A DNA stretch of 64,000 bases, from NCBI RefSeq assembly GCF_037975245.1, contig NC_092571.1, positions 15,993,917 through 16,057,916 on the forward strand, given 5' to 3'. Shown here in pieces: positions 36,679-48,565 of the stretch; positions within the stretch are counted from its first letter, which is position 1; each line of letters starts with the position of its first letter. The position numbers and the translations under genes were made by a program. The notes beneath the pieces are model-generated. The model did no database searches. It had not been told where the DNA came from and was given only the letters and a program-made list of their open reading frames with translations. This stretch comes from Apostichopus japonicus. Taxonomy: Eukaryota; Echinodermata; Holothuroidea; Aspidochirotida; Stichopodidae.

Positions 36679-39268
36679 AACGGAATTCCATTTTTCTGCC
36701 TCTTGACCCAAATGCTACCATCTGTATCAGCATGGCCATTACCACGGGATGATTCAACGAGAAAAATGTAATTAGACCAAAAAAACTGAGCTAGGGTAAA
36801 CAATTACCTCCTAGATGAGTGTTTTTCTTGATATTAAAACCATTTCTTCCTCTTTCTTCTCCCTAATGCACTTTCTCATTAAAGTTCAATATTAGAACAG
36901 ATGGAAAAAGTATTTCAGGAATTTCCAATGTTTTCTGTGGCTTTACATACCATGAATTTTGTACGTATTCAACAGAGCAGAATCCAGGGAGAAAGGCAGG
37001 CTCAGGCTCGGCAATCTGCCGAGACTCGCGTGTCGCTGTCGTTTCAGAGATGAACTACGTACAGTATAACAGTGCACAGAGCTGGCTAATGGGATGCCCA
37101 TACAAGTCCAGGTGCTACAACAAGATTAGACGGTATCGTCCAACCAATCACATAAAACTGTATTGAAAAATTTATGTGATTTGCAGGGCAAGGGTACAGG
37201 CTATGGCAGGGGGGGGGTGGGGGGATGGGGGATGGAGGACTTGACCTTGGGAAATTGAGGATGTGGAACATCAGTACTATATACATAGAAGTGGGATAGG
37301 GAGGACACGTTCAGTCAGTTAAAAGTGTCAACAATACAAATGGGGTTATTTGTATAGGTCTCCAACTGAGTAATGTGTAACTCCACCCTTGTGCTACCAA
37401 GTCTCCCCCATTTCCAACCCCCCTCCTCCCCCCCCAATCAAAAGTGATGGATGAATATGAAACAAGACAGCAGAGAATAATATAACCAGTATCCCATAGC
37501 AAAATATGATTGGAAATGGGAAAAAAATTGCTAAACAAATTTATAGCTAGTATTATATATAGTATTTTCAATATTTTTTTGAGAACCAAATTTTCATAAA
37601 AAAAAACCTTCTAAATTGCCAAACCAAATGTAGAACCATTTTTTTGGGGGGGCATTTGGTGAAATAATTTTTACTATAAAACCCAGCAAAAATTCAGACT
37701 ACAGCTTGATCCAACCAAAAGATCCCATTGTAGATGTTTCCATCAACTGTGAATTTCTAGGCCTGACCTCATATAGCCCACCGCCATTCTTGCCACGCAA
37801 AGATTTGAGCGGGTAACGCAGCATCGTCACATTTGGCGAGTGTTACGTGACGACATTTATACGGAAACACGGTGTAATTCCACATTGCTGGAATTGTTGG
37901 AACGACAATGGAGAGAGATAGAGAGAGAGTCGACCTGTCTCAATACAAAATTGGCTTTAATTATTACTGCAATAAGCGGGATGGACTCCAGATGAGAATC
38001 GTGACAAGGACGCAGATTCTATAACTTCAAGATAGCAGTGGTGCATTACCGCTCGTCTTTTCAAACGAAACCGTAATTTTTCTTTATTTTTTTTTATAGG
38101 TTAGATGATGCCTCCATTAATCATGACGTAATCTATTATCTACGATCCCACCATCTTCCTGAGTGACCGACCAATCTGTACAAACATTTGTCCTGGCAAC
38201 TAATTGCACTTTTGTCCTTTTCCTTTTCGCCTGGGATAAGAGCTCACCGAACCCTGTGTTTCACGACTGAATAACTCATCCTGAGTTAATTGAGGCAAAC
38301 ACCACGGGCATAAAACAACAGGTTTATCAAATTTGTGCACTCGCTGACACATTCCAGTCTTAGGCTCCTACCAGGCTAATTAAATTCCACTCATTTATTT
38401 TTTCATCTTCGAAAGCTAGATCTTTACCTTTGAAATACCATCTCTTTTTTTATCTCTTTCTCCCCCTCTTAAAACCCCGTCTTCTAGAAACCTACTGGTA
38501 GTTTTATCAATTTTCAGACTCCAATGTGACTGTTAACTGAAGGACTAATTGATGACCGATAGAAGTAAACAAAAAAAAAGTACAATTATCAGGTTGACCA
38601 TTTTGTTAATAACATTGTACTTTGCATAGTGTCACATGTCCAATTCACATTGCCTAAATCTTATAGTATGAAGGGATTAACAACAAAAACGTGGCACAGA
38701 ATATTATAACTGAAAAAACCATGCAGTCGAAAGAACCAAAGAAAAATGTAGGCAACCTTGCAACAAAGAAACTACCGTGTTATCAACGCACAGTTTACTC
38801 TAACAACTCTCAATGCGGAGGAGAATGAACATATTGTGGGATTGAAAAATTAAAAAATCATTTTCAGTATCAGATATGTAAGCTTCCCATTAACTTCATA
38901 TGTTGTATAAAACTGATAGTATCTGTGATCCAAAAAAATGATAAAAATATGAAACCTCATAATCCCTGACTCAATGTCAAGGCGGCTTTGTATCAACAGG
39001 GCCTTCTTCTCGAAACATTTGACAACAAAAGCCCGAACGTTACGATATTTGCGATTATGCACATATGATAGCCTATAAAGTAGCACAGACATTGCCATGT
39101 GTAAGAAGCATTCAGTCTGATGATGTTTGCATCCCTGCCGAAAATGTTTGCGTCCGTTACAATGCCGTTTCATATACTCTCAAACAGGCGACTACGCCTT
39201 TCTGGGCTGACAGGATTCATTTTACAAAGTTTTTACAAAGGCACCGTGTCCAAAGTAGAACACTGAGG

Positions 39269-39276
39269 GGGCTGCA
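39269..39276 (+). repeat. 8-bp target-site duplication, left copy
   Basis: GGGCTGCA, identical to 39653-39660. Confidence 0.85.
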
Positions 39277-39652
39277 CAGTGACGGAGCTAGGGGTATTGG
39301 TCAGGGGGGTCGAGAATGGTCTGTAGGGGCGCTTTTGACACAATTTAAGCGTAGCGCCACCACAGGTTGGCGTGGAGCGTACAGATTTTTTTGAGTAAAG
39401 ATACTCCCTAGATCGCCGGAAATGACCATTCCCGGGCCTTGCTAATTTGCAGATGAACAAAGAATAAATAGGTGTCAGAAAATGACACCAACAAAATGTG
39501 AAATGTCAATAGGTAGATGACAGCGCAATAAAAAAGTCAATAATCGTGAATAAGTAAAAAGTGGTAAAAAGCTGAAAAGGGCGCCAGCAGTCCATTTGAG
39601 TCGGTCAGGGGGGCATCCGCCCCCCCCCGACTGTATGGACGCTCCGCCACTG
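39277..39652. mobile_element. non-autonomous hAT-type transposon (MITE)
   Basis: The 376-bp element begins CAGTGACGGAGC and ends in the inverse of CAGTGGCGGAGC, an 11/12 terminal inverted repeat, with G-rich sub-terminal sequence on both sides. It is flanked by a perfect 8-bp duplication, GGGCTGCA. Eight-bp duplications and CAGTG-type ends are the hallmark of the hAT superfamily. No transposase frame is present, so it must have been mobilised in trans. The intact duplication suggests a fairly young insertion. Confidence 0.88.
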
Positions 39653-39660
39653 GGGCTGCA
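39653..39660 (+). repeat. 8-bp target-site duplication, right copy
   Basis: GGGCTGCA, identical to 39269-39276. Confidence 0.85.
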
Positions 39661-42291
39661 GTCTCTTTCAGCTAGGCTGCACAGGACAGAGACTTTTGTG
39701 CTCTGCAGTTTTCACACACTTAGGTGTTGCTGGTCTGTAGAGATAATCTCTACTATGTGATATTATTGATTCAGCCTTGCTGGAGGGCATTTTAAAAGCT
39801 GCTGCAGTTTTTCTCTTTGCAAACGGGGTGTATTATCAGCATGGCAATTGTGGCAGGGAATTATCAAAAATTAGGTTAAATAAGTTCCATGTCAGGTTTT
39901 TTTTCAGACAATTAAAACAAAATTAGTTAAAGCAGCTGTCCCCTGACTTTTGATCAGCATTATGAAATATGATTGCTAAAATACCCATGTATGATATAAA
40001 TTGATCATTTTATTAGTGAGAAATCGTAATGAATCCTTTTGTGGTTCTGTTTTTAATTTTCACGTTAAAAGGTAAGGTAGGGAAAGTTATCAGACATTAG
40101 TCATATTTCTGTCTAAAATGAACAAAAAAAGAGTGATTTTTTTTTTTTATAAAATGGAAAGTGAGGTGGATTGATAAGCCGTTTTGGAAAAATGAAACGG
40201 CAAAATCAGAAGAAGTTCTAATAAGGGGTTGAGAAATTATGAAAATGAACCCCCAATATGTTGCTTTAAACAGGAACCTCCATATTGTAGATGCTGAAAA
40301 TTGTATATTGCAAAATAACTGAAAAAAATTATATATTTTAAAAATAACTAAAAACTATATTCCTGATAAGGAAAAAGAAAGAATAAAAAAGGTATCTCTT
40401 TTTCCCTTCCTATGCATAGACAATTTTTTCTACTGTTAAACGAAAAAAAAGTAGTTATGCAAATGTTTTAACATGTATATTATACTGTACACATACAAGT
40501 ATGTATGTGACTTTGGGGAAACATTGTGACCATGATTAACCTTCTTTCTCAACAGGGATACTGTCGTTTCCTTGTTGCTACAAGTCTGTACCCATCAGGA
40601 GGTAAAATAGCACGTCTGATGAATACAACTGAGATCTATCCGATCTGCGTTGGAAATTAGTACAGTACATTATAAACAGTGTATAAATAATCTCTGTGTG
40701 TTCCGCCATGCAGTGCATACTGTACGTGTATGTGTACGCATGACATGACATACCGGCTAGGCCTGTACACACCTTGGGTTACACATGTATGTGGAGAGGA
40801 TCCCTTTGCTGGTCCCATATTCCACATTTCTAACAATCACCCTGGAAACATTATGATGGTTCTTTTTTTTTTCTCTTTCGATATCCTCAAACTATCATTT
40901 CCCCGTGGGCGCGGGACAAATGGAGTCTGTGAAACAGCTTCAAGTTCGTCATCATCAGCCAACACACATATATATGTCTAGAGTGTCGAGTACTGGACAC
41001 GGGTGTTCAAAACTTTGTTACAAGCGTCTTCATTGTCGGCTGCCGAGAATTATCGCGATCTGAGATGTCCGCTTAATAGTATTTACTTGAACACTCCTCA
41101 ATGTGTCTGGGATTAATAATTTGGACGTTTTTAAAACCTCCAGGAAAATAGTTTCAAAACTTTTAGCACTTTCGATAAAGCATGTCAAAATTAGTGGGTC
41201 ATGCTAATGGCCTTTTAAGTACTGACTTAAACAAAGTTTGCTGGACGCCGCGGAGACAAGCTGGACAATCTTCGATCTTGTCCCAAGAACAGAGATGGTG
41301 CGCCAAAACAGACAAAACATATCCTGGACTGTGATAACGGTAAAACTTTTATTGGCATGGCTGATTGTCCCTTGAAAAAAAACTCTTAATAAGTTTTGGT
41401 TTTACAAAAACAACAAAAAAACAGATCAAGAGACAACCAACCCTTAAAGCTGCTAGAAATTAAGAAAACTTGTGGGAGGTAACTAGGAACAGTAGCTGCT
41501 GTGTACATGGAAAAGTGAAACTGAATTAAACAATTAAAACTAATAAGTACTTACCACCATTCAGTTATGAAAAAAATAATTCAGTATTAAACTTTTAAAT
41601 GATATTACATATCCTTATTATATATGAGAAGCTCTTTATTTTCTAAAGATGTGAAAACTAACTGCTGTGACAAATGTGTTTTGGGTTTTTTTTTATCACA
41701 AAATACTTCCAAGAACACAAATAAACCTTTGCTCTTAATTAGCCCATTGTCTGGCAAAATAGCCAAAAATTTTGTATCGCAAAGAAGCTAAACAAAGAAA
41801 AAAAACTTGATAACTTTATGAGGACTATCCACCATGTTTGATTAAGATAAACAAAAAAACGAAAGAAAAGAAACAGCTATTTTTATTTAATGTGTGATTA
41901 ATACTTTGACACATAAAAAAAATAAAACACTTGCTTGTTGTTCAAGCATTTTATGAAAATGAACCGCAAATTTTAAGGGTAATCTGGGACCTTTGCTCTT
42001 TTCAAAAATAAATGATGTATAATTTAGATAACCTTTATGTATTTAACAAGAATCAGGAGCAAAAGTCACTGTTTTTGCCAAAGAAGTAGCACCATGGGAT
42101 AAAAAAGATAGGACAAACAAGCCAGCATATATTTTATATCTGTGTTGACTTTTGACAGCTAAAATGCAGTCGCACATATATGTCGGCTATACTGTATGAC
42201 ACAGTGTGGATGGAACCAAGACAAAACTACTATGAAGGTCATTTAGGCCAATGTGCTAATCTTTTATAAAACAGTATATACTGTATATATA
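39661..42291. other. gene-free stretch
   Basis: A+T-rich, with a minus-strand donor-like site near 41554 (GGTG followed by GTAAGTA) that has no defined exon. Nothing else seen. Confidence 0.55.
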
Positions 42292-43365
42292 TATGTATCT
42301 AAAGAACAATTAAAAAATGTTCTGTTCAGGTTTTACATACCTATTATACTTATAAAATAGTACCACTTAGGATCTTAGAAATATATGAATGGCAGAAAAC
42401 CACTATGCAAACACACAACCAATAGCTGCTACATTTACCCCCATTCTCCCTCTCACCACCCTCCCCCCACCACCCCTCACTGGTATTTGACTGTTGTTAC
42501 ATGTGAGAAAATAAATTTGAATTGAAATATTGTCTTGAAGGAGTATTCAAGACAGTAATAAAACTTAAAAAGTTGAAGGTCTTAAAATATTATAGACAGA
42601 TCATTGAGAAGATCCTTGTTCTCATTTTTCCAAAAAAATTTTATTTAAGAAGACTATATATTTATGTATCTAAAAAAATTACAAAACTTTTTTTGTTGAG
42701 GTATTACATACCTATGATACTTATGCAATAGTACATCTTAGGATCTTATAAATATATGAATGGCAGAAAACCACCATGCTAAAATGCACAACCAATAGCT
42801 GTTACATTAACTATCACCTTCCCCACCCCCCCCCTTCAATGGTATTTGACTGTTGTATACATGTGATAAAATGAATCTGAATTGAAATATTGTCTTCAAA
42901 GGAGTATTCCAGACAAGTAATAAAACTTCAAAGTTGAATGCCTTAAAATATTATAGACAGATCATTGAGAAGATCCTTGTTCTTATTTTTCTAAAAAAAA
43001 ATTATATGAACAGTTTATATACTTATGTATCTAAAAAAATTACAAAAACTTTTTTTGTTGAGGTATTACTTACCTATGATACTTATGCAATAGTACATCT
43101 TAGGATCTTAGAAATATATGAATGGCAGAAAACCACCATGCTAAAATACACAACCAATAGCTGTTCCATTAACTATCCCCTCCTCCTCCCCCCCCCTTAC
43201 TGGAATTTGACTGTTGTATACATGTGAGAAAGTAAATTTGAATTGAAATATTGTCTTGAAGGAGTATTCAAGACATGTAATAAAACTTCAAAGTTGAATG
43301 ACTTAAAACACTTTTAGACAGATCATTGAGAAGATCCTTGTTCTCATTTTTCTATAAAAAAATAT
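42292..43365. repeat. about 365-bp tandem array, nearly three copies
   Basis: Landmark GATCTTA(G/T)AAATATATGAAT starts at 42371, 42742 and 43104, giving periods of 371 and 362 bp. Each unit holds a C-rich tract, TTTGACTGTTGT, an AATAAATTTGAATTGAAA phrase that resembles a LINE 3' tail, and GATCATTGAGAAGATCCTTG. Units differ by small indels in the homopolymers and scattered substitutions. Open frames inside are short and differ between copies. Confidence 0.9.
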
Positions 43366-46300
43366 TCTTAGAACCTAATGGAATAATCAATTAATTGCTA
43401 GTAAATGTTCATTTGGTGGCCAAACCAATAATGATATCTCAGAATTTGAGGTTTTTTTCAGCAATATTCTGTAAACACTGGTATAAAAATTGTTTAAAAT
43501 TTATACAAATATTCTCAAACAGCTGCTTTAAAATCACATTAACTTCCATCTTCCTCCTCGACATTCTCCCCCTCGTTCCTTCCTGAGACAGTGAAAATAA
43601 TCAAACTATGCTTTTTTTTTCCATAAAATGTTTTCAGCAAACAGATTTAGGAAGTCAGAAGACAGTCTGTAATAGTAATGCTTTCGGAAAAAAATGGCTG
43701 TACAAACGCCTAGAAATTTGTGAGAACACTGTGAAATAATCATCAACAAACTGATAGGGCCTAGAACTTTGCAGGTTTGAATACATCTAAACAATTTGGC
43801 AAGTGGGAAGAATATTTGTGAAGTTTTTTTGGTAAAAGTCTAATTTTTTTTGAGATACACCAGTCAAAGTACTCAATGAACCCTAATATGACATGACATG
43901 ATGTGGTGATTAAAGGTGATAAACTCTGCGGATATATCCCTCAAAAATTCACTGGTTTGCGTATTTGCAAGTGATGGTGCTTACCTATGTCCAATTTACT
44001 CATACACTTTCCCATTTACCTATTAAACCTCCTGTATGAATAAGTCATGCTTTTAGCACTATGCCCCCTAATTTCACAGTCGGGACTCCCCACACTTTCT
44101 CTTCCATCCCAACCAATCTACCATTCCGCATTTAACCTGCGAGTTTCTTGGGAGAAATTCCAAACCTGGGACCATGGTCTGTCCGACTGGTTTCTCAACC
44201 TTTTGCAGACATATATTTTGGATATGTCTTGTAGCATAGCTGGAACCAACTAATATTACCAAGTGGGATAAATTACTGCAGTCAGCTAGCAGCTATTTAC
44301 AGTCCATTGCACACACCCTCATTCTTCTACTACCCACAGCATATATAGCCTAGTTGTGTTTATTCATATGGATTTCAAGGTAAGAAGATCACATTAAATA
44401 CCACATTGAACATAGGTGCTATGGTCGAGATGGAACATGAATGTCAGAAGCAATGTAACTATACTAAAGGATTGCAAATACTTGTGACTGCATCAAGACC
44501 AAACTGCTTACCAGTCTGAGTCCTCTGACAGTTCCTCTCAAAATTGGCCACAATTATAGAAAATATTATTAAAATATAATTTAATATCTCAGTTTGAAGA
44601 TTTAATTTGGAAGAATAGCTTATCTGGATAAGACCAAACTGAATGCATATATATAGCAGGCACTTGATTAATTAATGATTAATTAATGGTTTTCTTGTGC
44701 TTTTACACTTTGCATCACCCTATTCTATTTGTAACACTTCAACTCTGCATCCATCTACCCAACCCCCCCCCCCCCGCCCCCACTCCCTCCTTGGCCACTT
44801 CTTTCTCCTTTTACATCCACCTTTAACCCCCTTTAGGTTTCTGTTTACATTCACTGTTTAGAAGTCTTACATGCTGTATGGTATTCTCAGAGTATCTCTA
44901 CACCCCCCCCTTCCCTTTAAATTTTAATAAATTCCTATAAATTTTTTTTTTTTACTATCTGACCTCAAAAAGACTCTTAAAACAAGGTTATCCTACCTTC
45001 TTTTCCCCAGCAACGAAAAACTCCGGCCCTACAGTTCCACTCTTCCAAGCTACAGTATGTGATGCAATCCAATCACTAACTGCAAAATGCAAATTCACAG
45101 TACAGTCTGCTCTCTCTCTCTATCTCTCCGGGTATAAAATCACAACAGGGAAACTTGAAATCATTTACAAATGTTCAAGAAAAATAAGGAAAAAAAAAAT
45201 TCTTTTGACTAGATGCCCAATGTGAACATTGATTTAGAAAGCGGATGTAACGTATTGTAAGAAACTGCATGAAAAGTTGACATTTTTTGTCCTTTTTAGT
45301 TCCTTGTGATAATTTACTTTGGCAAGTTTCAATGCACATTATGGCAACATTCCTTTTTATTGTTTATTGGCGAAAGGTTTCCCAAAATGAAACGAAAGCT
45401 ATACTTGAAAAATAAGGAAGTAGAGTTAGAGAGCTAGATCTGTTCAAAAAAAAAATAATGAGATGTAACCCGATCAAATTTCACTGCCATTTTTTTTTTT
45501 TTTTTCCTTTCTGTTTTTCGAGTTGCGATTACTGCAGTTAGAAAATTTCGAAGAAACTCCAGTTACCTGATCCAGATAAAGTTTCCAAAAAGATTGCTTT
45601 TCATGGTGAAACTCGAGATGGTAGAAAAGTGATATTTTTTGCGTAAAAAATGCGGGCTGTTTCATTGAACATGATATTGGAATAAACGCAGCTTGTTAGG
45701 GTTTTGTGGGTTCCAAAGCAAGGATTCTTCTTGAAACAAGATAAAGTATTACTTTTTTAAATGATATACGGTTTCTTAAGATGAAATAACAGAAGAGGCT
45801 CTTCGAGCAAACAGTTATTAAGAAAAGGGTACACGTGTTGGCCCAAGAAAAGCAAACATGATATTATTATAAATATAATCTAGTGGTATTTCTTATTATT
45901 AAGATCACAGATCGTCGCAAATTGAGCTAGGCTCATGTTTCAACCAATGAAACCTGACTAGTCCTATTAATGGAAATATATATCATTTTTGGAAGTTTAT
46001 TATTAAAAACCAAAACGATGATGTATGGAATGAAAAAGGAAAAGCTGTTTTAAAAAAAGAATCTATCTTGAATTCAGGGTCCTTGCTGACTTTCAGAAAG
46101 TTTTACAAAATCTTTTGAAGCAAACAAGGTTCCAGTGGATTGCAAATTAACCTAGAATTAAAGTCATAAGCCTCGAAAATAAAAGATTTGGAAAGGAGAG
46201 CAAGTAGATGTCGAACCATGAAGAAGGTTGGTGTGGGAGGGGGGAGGGGAGGGGAGGGGAAGGGGCAGTGCTAAAATGTTACCAACTTTTGTAAGCCAGG

Positions 46301-47065
46301 TAGGTTTGAGTGCATATGTAGAGGTTGAGACAGGGAAGAGAGAAGGGAAGTAAAATAGCTGTTTTAAAGAAGAATATATATGTCGATAGCAACCAACGTC
46401 TAACGGGGCTCTCCTCAAGGCCACGACCAAAATTAAAAGAGGGCCCTGTCATGTCAGTCCTACCTAGCTCAGCGAGACTTGACGAGCTGCAAGTCTATGA
46501 CTGCAGATCATAACAGTATCACAAGCTGATCTCTACTAGCATCGAAACGGTGTCTGAATGTAAATATTGAAAGAAGACAATTTTTGAGACATATTTTCGA
46601 AGGTCAATGTTTCGAGTCAAGCTAACGGTTTCGAGTTCCTTGACCTTGTTTTTCTTTTTCGGCGAAACTGCACAAGTGGAACCATGAACTGTTCGTTCAC
46701 CAATCACATAGGTATGCAAATTATGTCATCAGACGTGTTTGCAGCTCGTGAGCGCTTTCACGCGATCTTGCTAATGCTTTAACGCAGAGACAGTTAATAA
46801 ACAGTACAGATCGAACACATCGGGTCCGACATGACAACGCCCTATCGTAGAAACGCCCATCGGCCCTGCTTTATAATTTGTTCGCTGTTCACCGGAGGGG
46901 ACACATTTATGGCAAACATTTACGGAGCTACCTGCCAAGTACTTATCTTTGCCGAACGAGTACTTATTTACACCCGAACAAAAACCTGTTCCTCTGTACG
47001 TTAGTTGAGTTTCTGTCAATCTGTGCCTGTATGTTCTCCTCACTCTTAGTACTAAGGTTCCTCAC
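43366..47065. other. gene-free stretch
   Basis: C tracts near 44764 and 44904, a GGGGA minisatellite at 46237-46265. The 46690-47040 part is less A+T-rich and has an octamer ATGCAAAT near 46713. No exon supported. Confidence 0.5.
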
Positions 47066-47155
47066 TCTTAAAAAGGTTACCAGTTCATTCTAGAAATGGT
47101 AGAACAAGAGTATTAAGGTTGTGGGGAGACAGGTGAGCAAAGAGCGGAGTAAAAC
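47066..47155 (+). repeat. dispersed short repeat, copy C
   Basis: The most diverged copy: CTTAAAAAGGTTACCAG, then GGTAGAACAAG, then AAGGTTGTGGGGAGACAGGT, then GGAGTAAAA. Same orientation as the copies at 31.1 and 48.4 kb. Confidence 0.7.
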
Positions 47156-48420
47156 ATTTAATCTTTAAAGATTTCATTGCTTTTGCTGGAATGTACGGGT
47201 GTTTTTTTTCTGTTTTATCAGGGGGATACATTTCTCTTATTTTGGTATACCTTTCATTAATCCTCATATTGCTATAAGTATTGCTAGGAGTGTTCACACT
47301 TGTCAAAAACCTCCTTGCAAAAGGGATCAAATTATGGTGATACACAACCATCGTGTGGTTATTTCAGGTTACATTCTGTTCATTTTTTAATCTTTTTTTT
47401 ACCCCGGTGAACACCTACCATAAATTAAATCAAGCAACGCTGAAGGGTTTGTTTGCACCTTTTTCTTCAGACTTTTCCTAAACAAGACGTTCAAGTACAT
47501 GACGAATATGGAACGAAAGGGGGACCATCAGTCAGTCCAGCTTTGGATGGTTTAAAGGGAGTGAAGACTTGCGCAAAAAGAAACGTCTAATGCCGGTAAT
47601 CTGACCTAGTTTCGAATGAGGTGTAACAGAAGTGTTAGACACCACCATAGATCCCAGAAAATACACACACAGCTTGCTACAGTCGGTAAGCAGACACTAG
47701 TGTACAGTCAGTTCATACAGCTGCGGTCAATACCCACAGCACAGTGTACAAACGATACAGCAATGGACATCTCAGGTCCAGCAAAAGATAACAACGTATC
47801 ACGTTTCATTACTGTCTGCATGTTGTAGCGACAAGTCGAAAACTTCACTTGCAAGCAACCGAAAGTTAACTTTTTCAGAGCGCGGCATGCGGTTTGGGGG
47901 CGAGTCGTCAATGCCTTTAAACCTTTTGCAAAAGATGTACTTATGTTTTATAAGATAAAATTTTGACAACTCTTCATAACATATAAGTCATGAAATCAGT
48001 CATGAAATCATATGACTAAAGTGGCAGATCTTTTCATAGAAGAAAGACATATTTAAATAAATATTAAATTATATTAAAGGAATATTAAAAAGGCAGCTCT
48101 TTGCATTTCGTTACCGTACTTTTTATCATACTTTATAACTGAATATTTCTCAAGTTAAAAGGAAACAGAAACTCAGTTTAATATCATCTTTTGACAGAGA
48201 TCCCTGAGAAGAACAACTCTCTCAAACGGCTAAGAAAACTTGTTTTCCGTTAGGGAGATATCCTAGTTAAAAAGTCTCGTATGGGAGAGCTGTCGTTTTG
48301 TAAATCTGTGATGTCATAGTTATTGCCATAGTTATTATAAAACAATCAATCAAGTTAATAATCCAAGGTATCCGGGCGAATTTCGGCGAAAATTTTTCCC
48401 AATCCGAAAAACACTTATGA
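47156..48420. other. gene-free stretch
   Basis: The 47590-47900 part is single-copy and relatively G+C-rich but not splice-bounded. A small direct repeat, GTCATGAAATCA, occurs twice near 47988-48011. Confidence 0.5.
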
Positions 48421-48565
48421 GACACTTTGGTGGTAGAAAAATGAAGGAGGTCACTAGGGTCAGTGAGGGTGTACAGTGTTAAAAGATTACCAGGGCATAC
48501 TAGACACGGTAGAATGCGGTGCTAAGGTTGTGGGGAGACAGGTAAGCGGGGAGCGAAGTAAATTT
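48421..48565 (+). repeat. dispersed short repeat, copy B
   Basis: Closest relative of copy A: ACAGTGTTAAAAGATTACC, then GACACGGTAGAATGCGGTGC, then AAGGTTGTGGGGAGACAGGT, then GCGAAGTAAAT. Upstream similarity to A begins at about GACACT. Confidence 0.75.

Larger units (their letters stand above)
31355..39268. other. gene-free stretch
   Basis: No exon could be supported. Contains a GGGAGGGGA minisatellite (32249-32291), CCCTCC tracts (33305-33370), the CCCTTTACC array at 34.6 kb, a GATGAT repeat (36636-36678) and G/C tracts. Single-copy, less A+T-rich parts at about 37770-38350 (with TTTAATTATTAC) and 36960-37050 are candidate regulatory regions, judged by composition only. Confidence 0.5.

Noticed and set aside
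44047-44253. 68-codon plus-strand frame with less A+T-rich sequence
   Set aside because: No homology recognised, overlapping frames on both strands, and no splice or promoter context; could be an old transposon relic.
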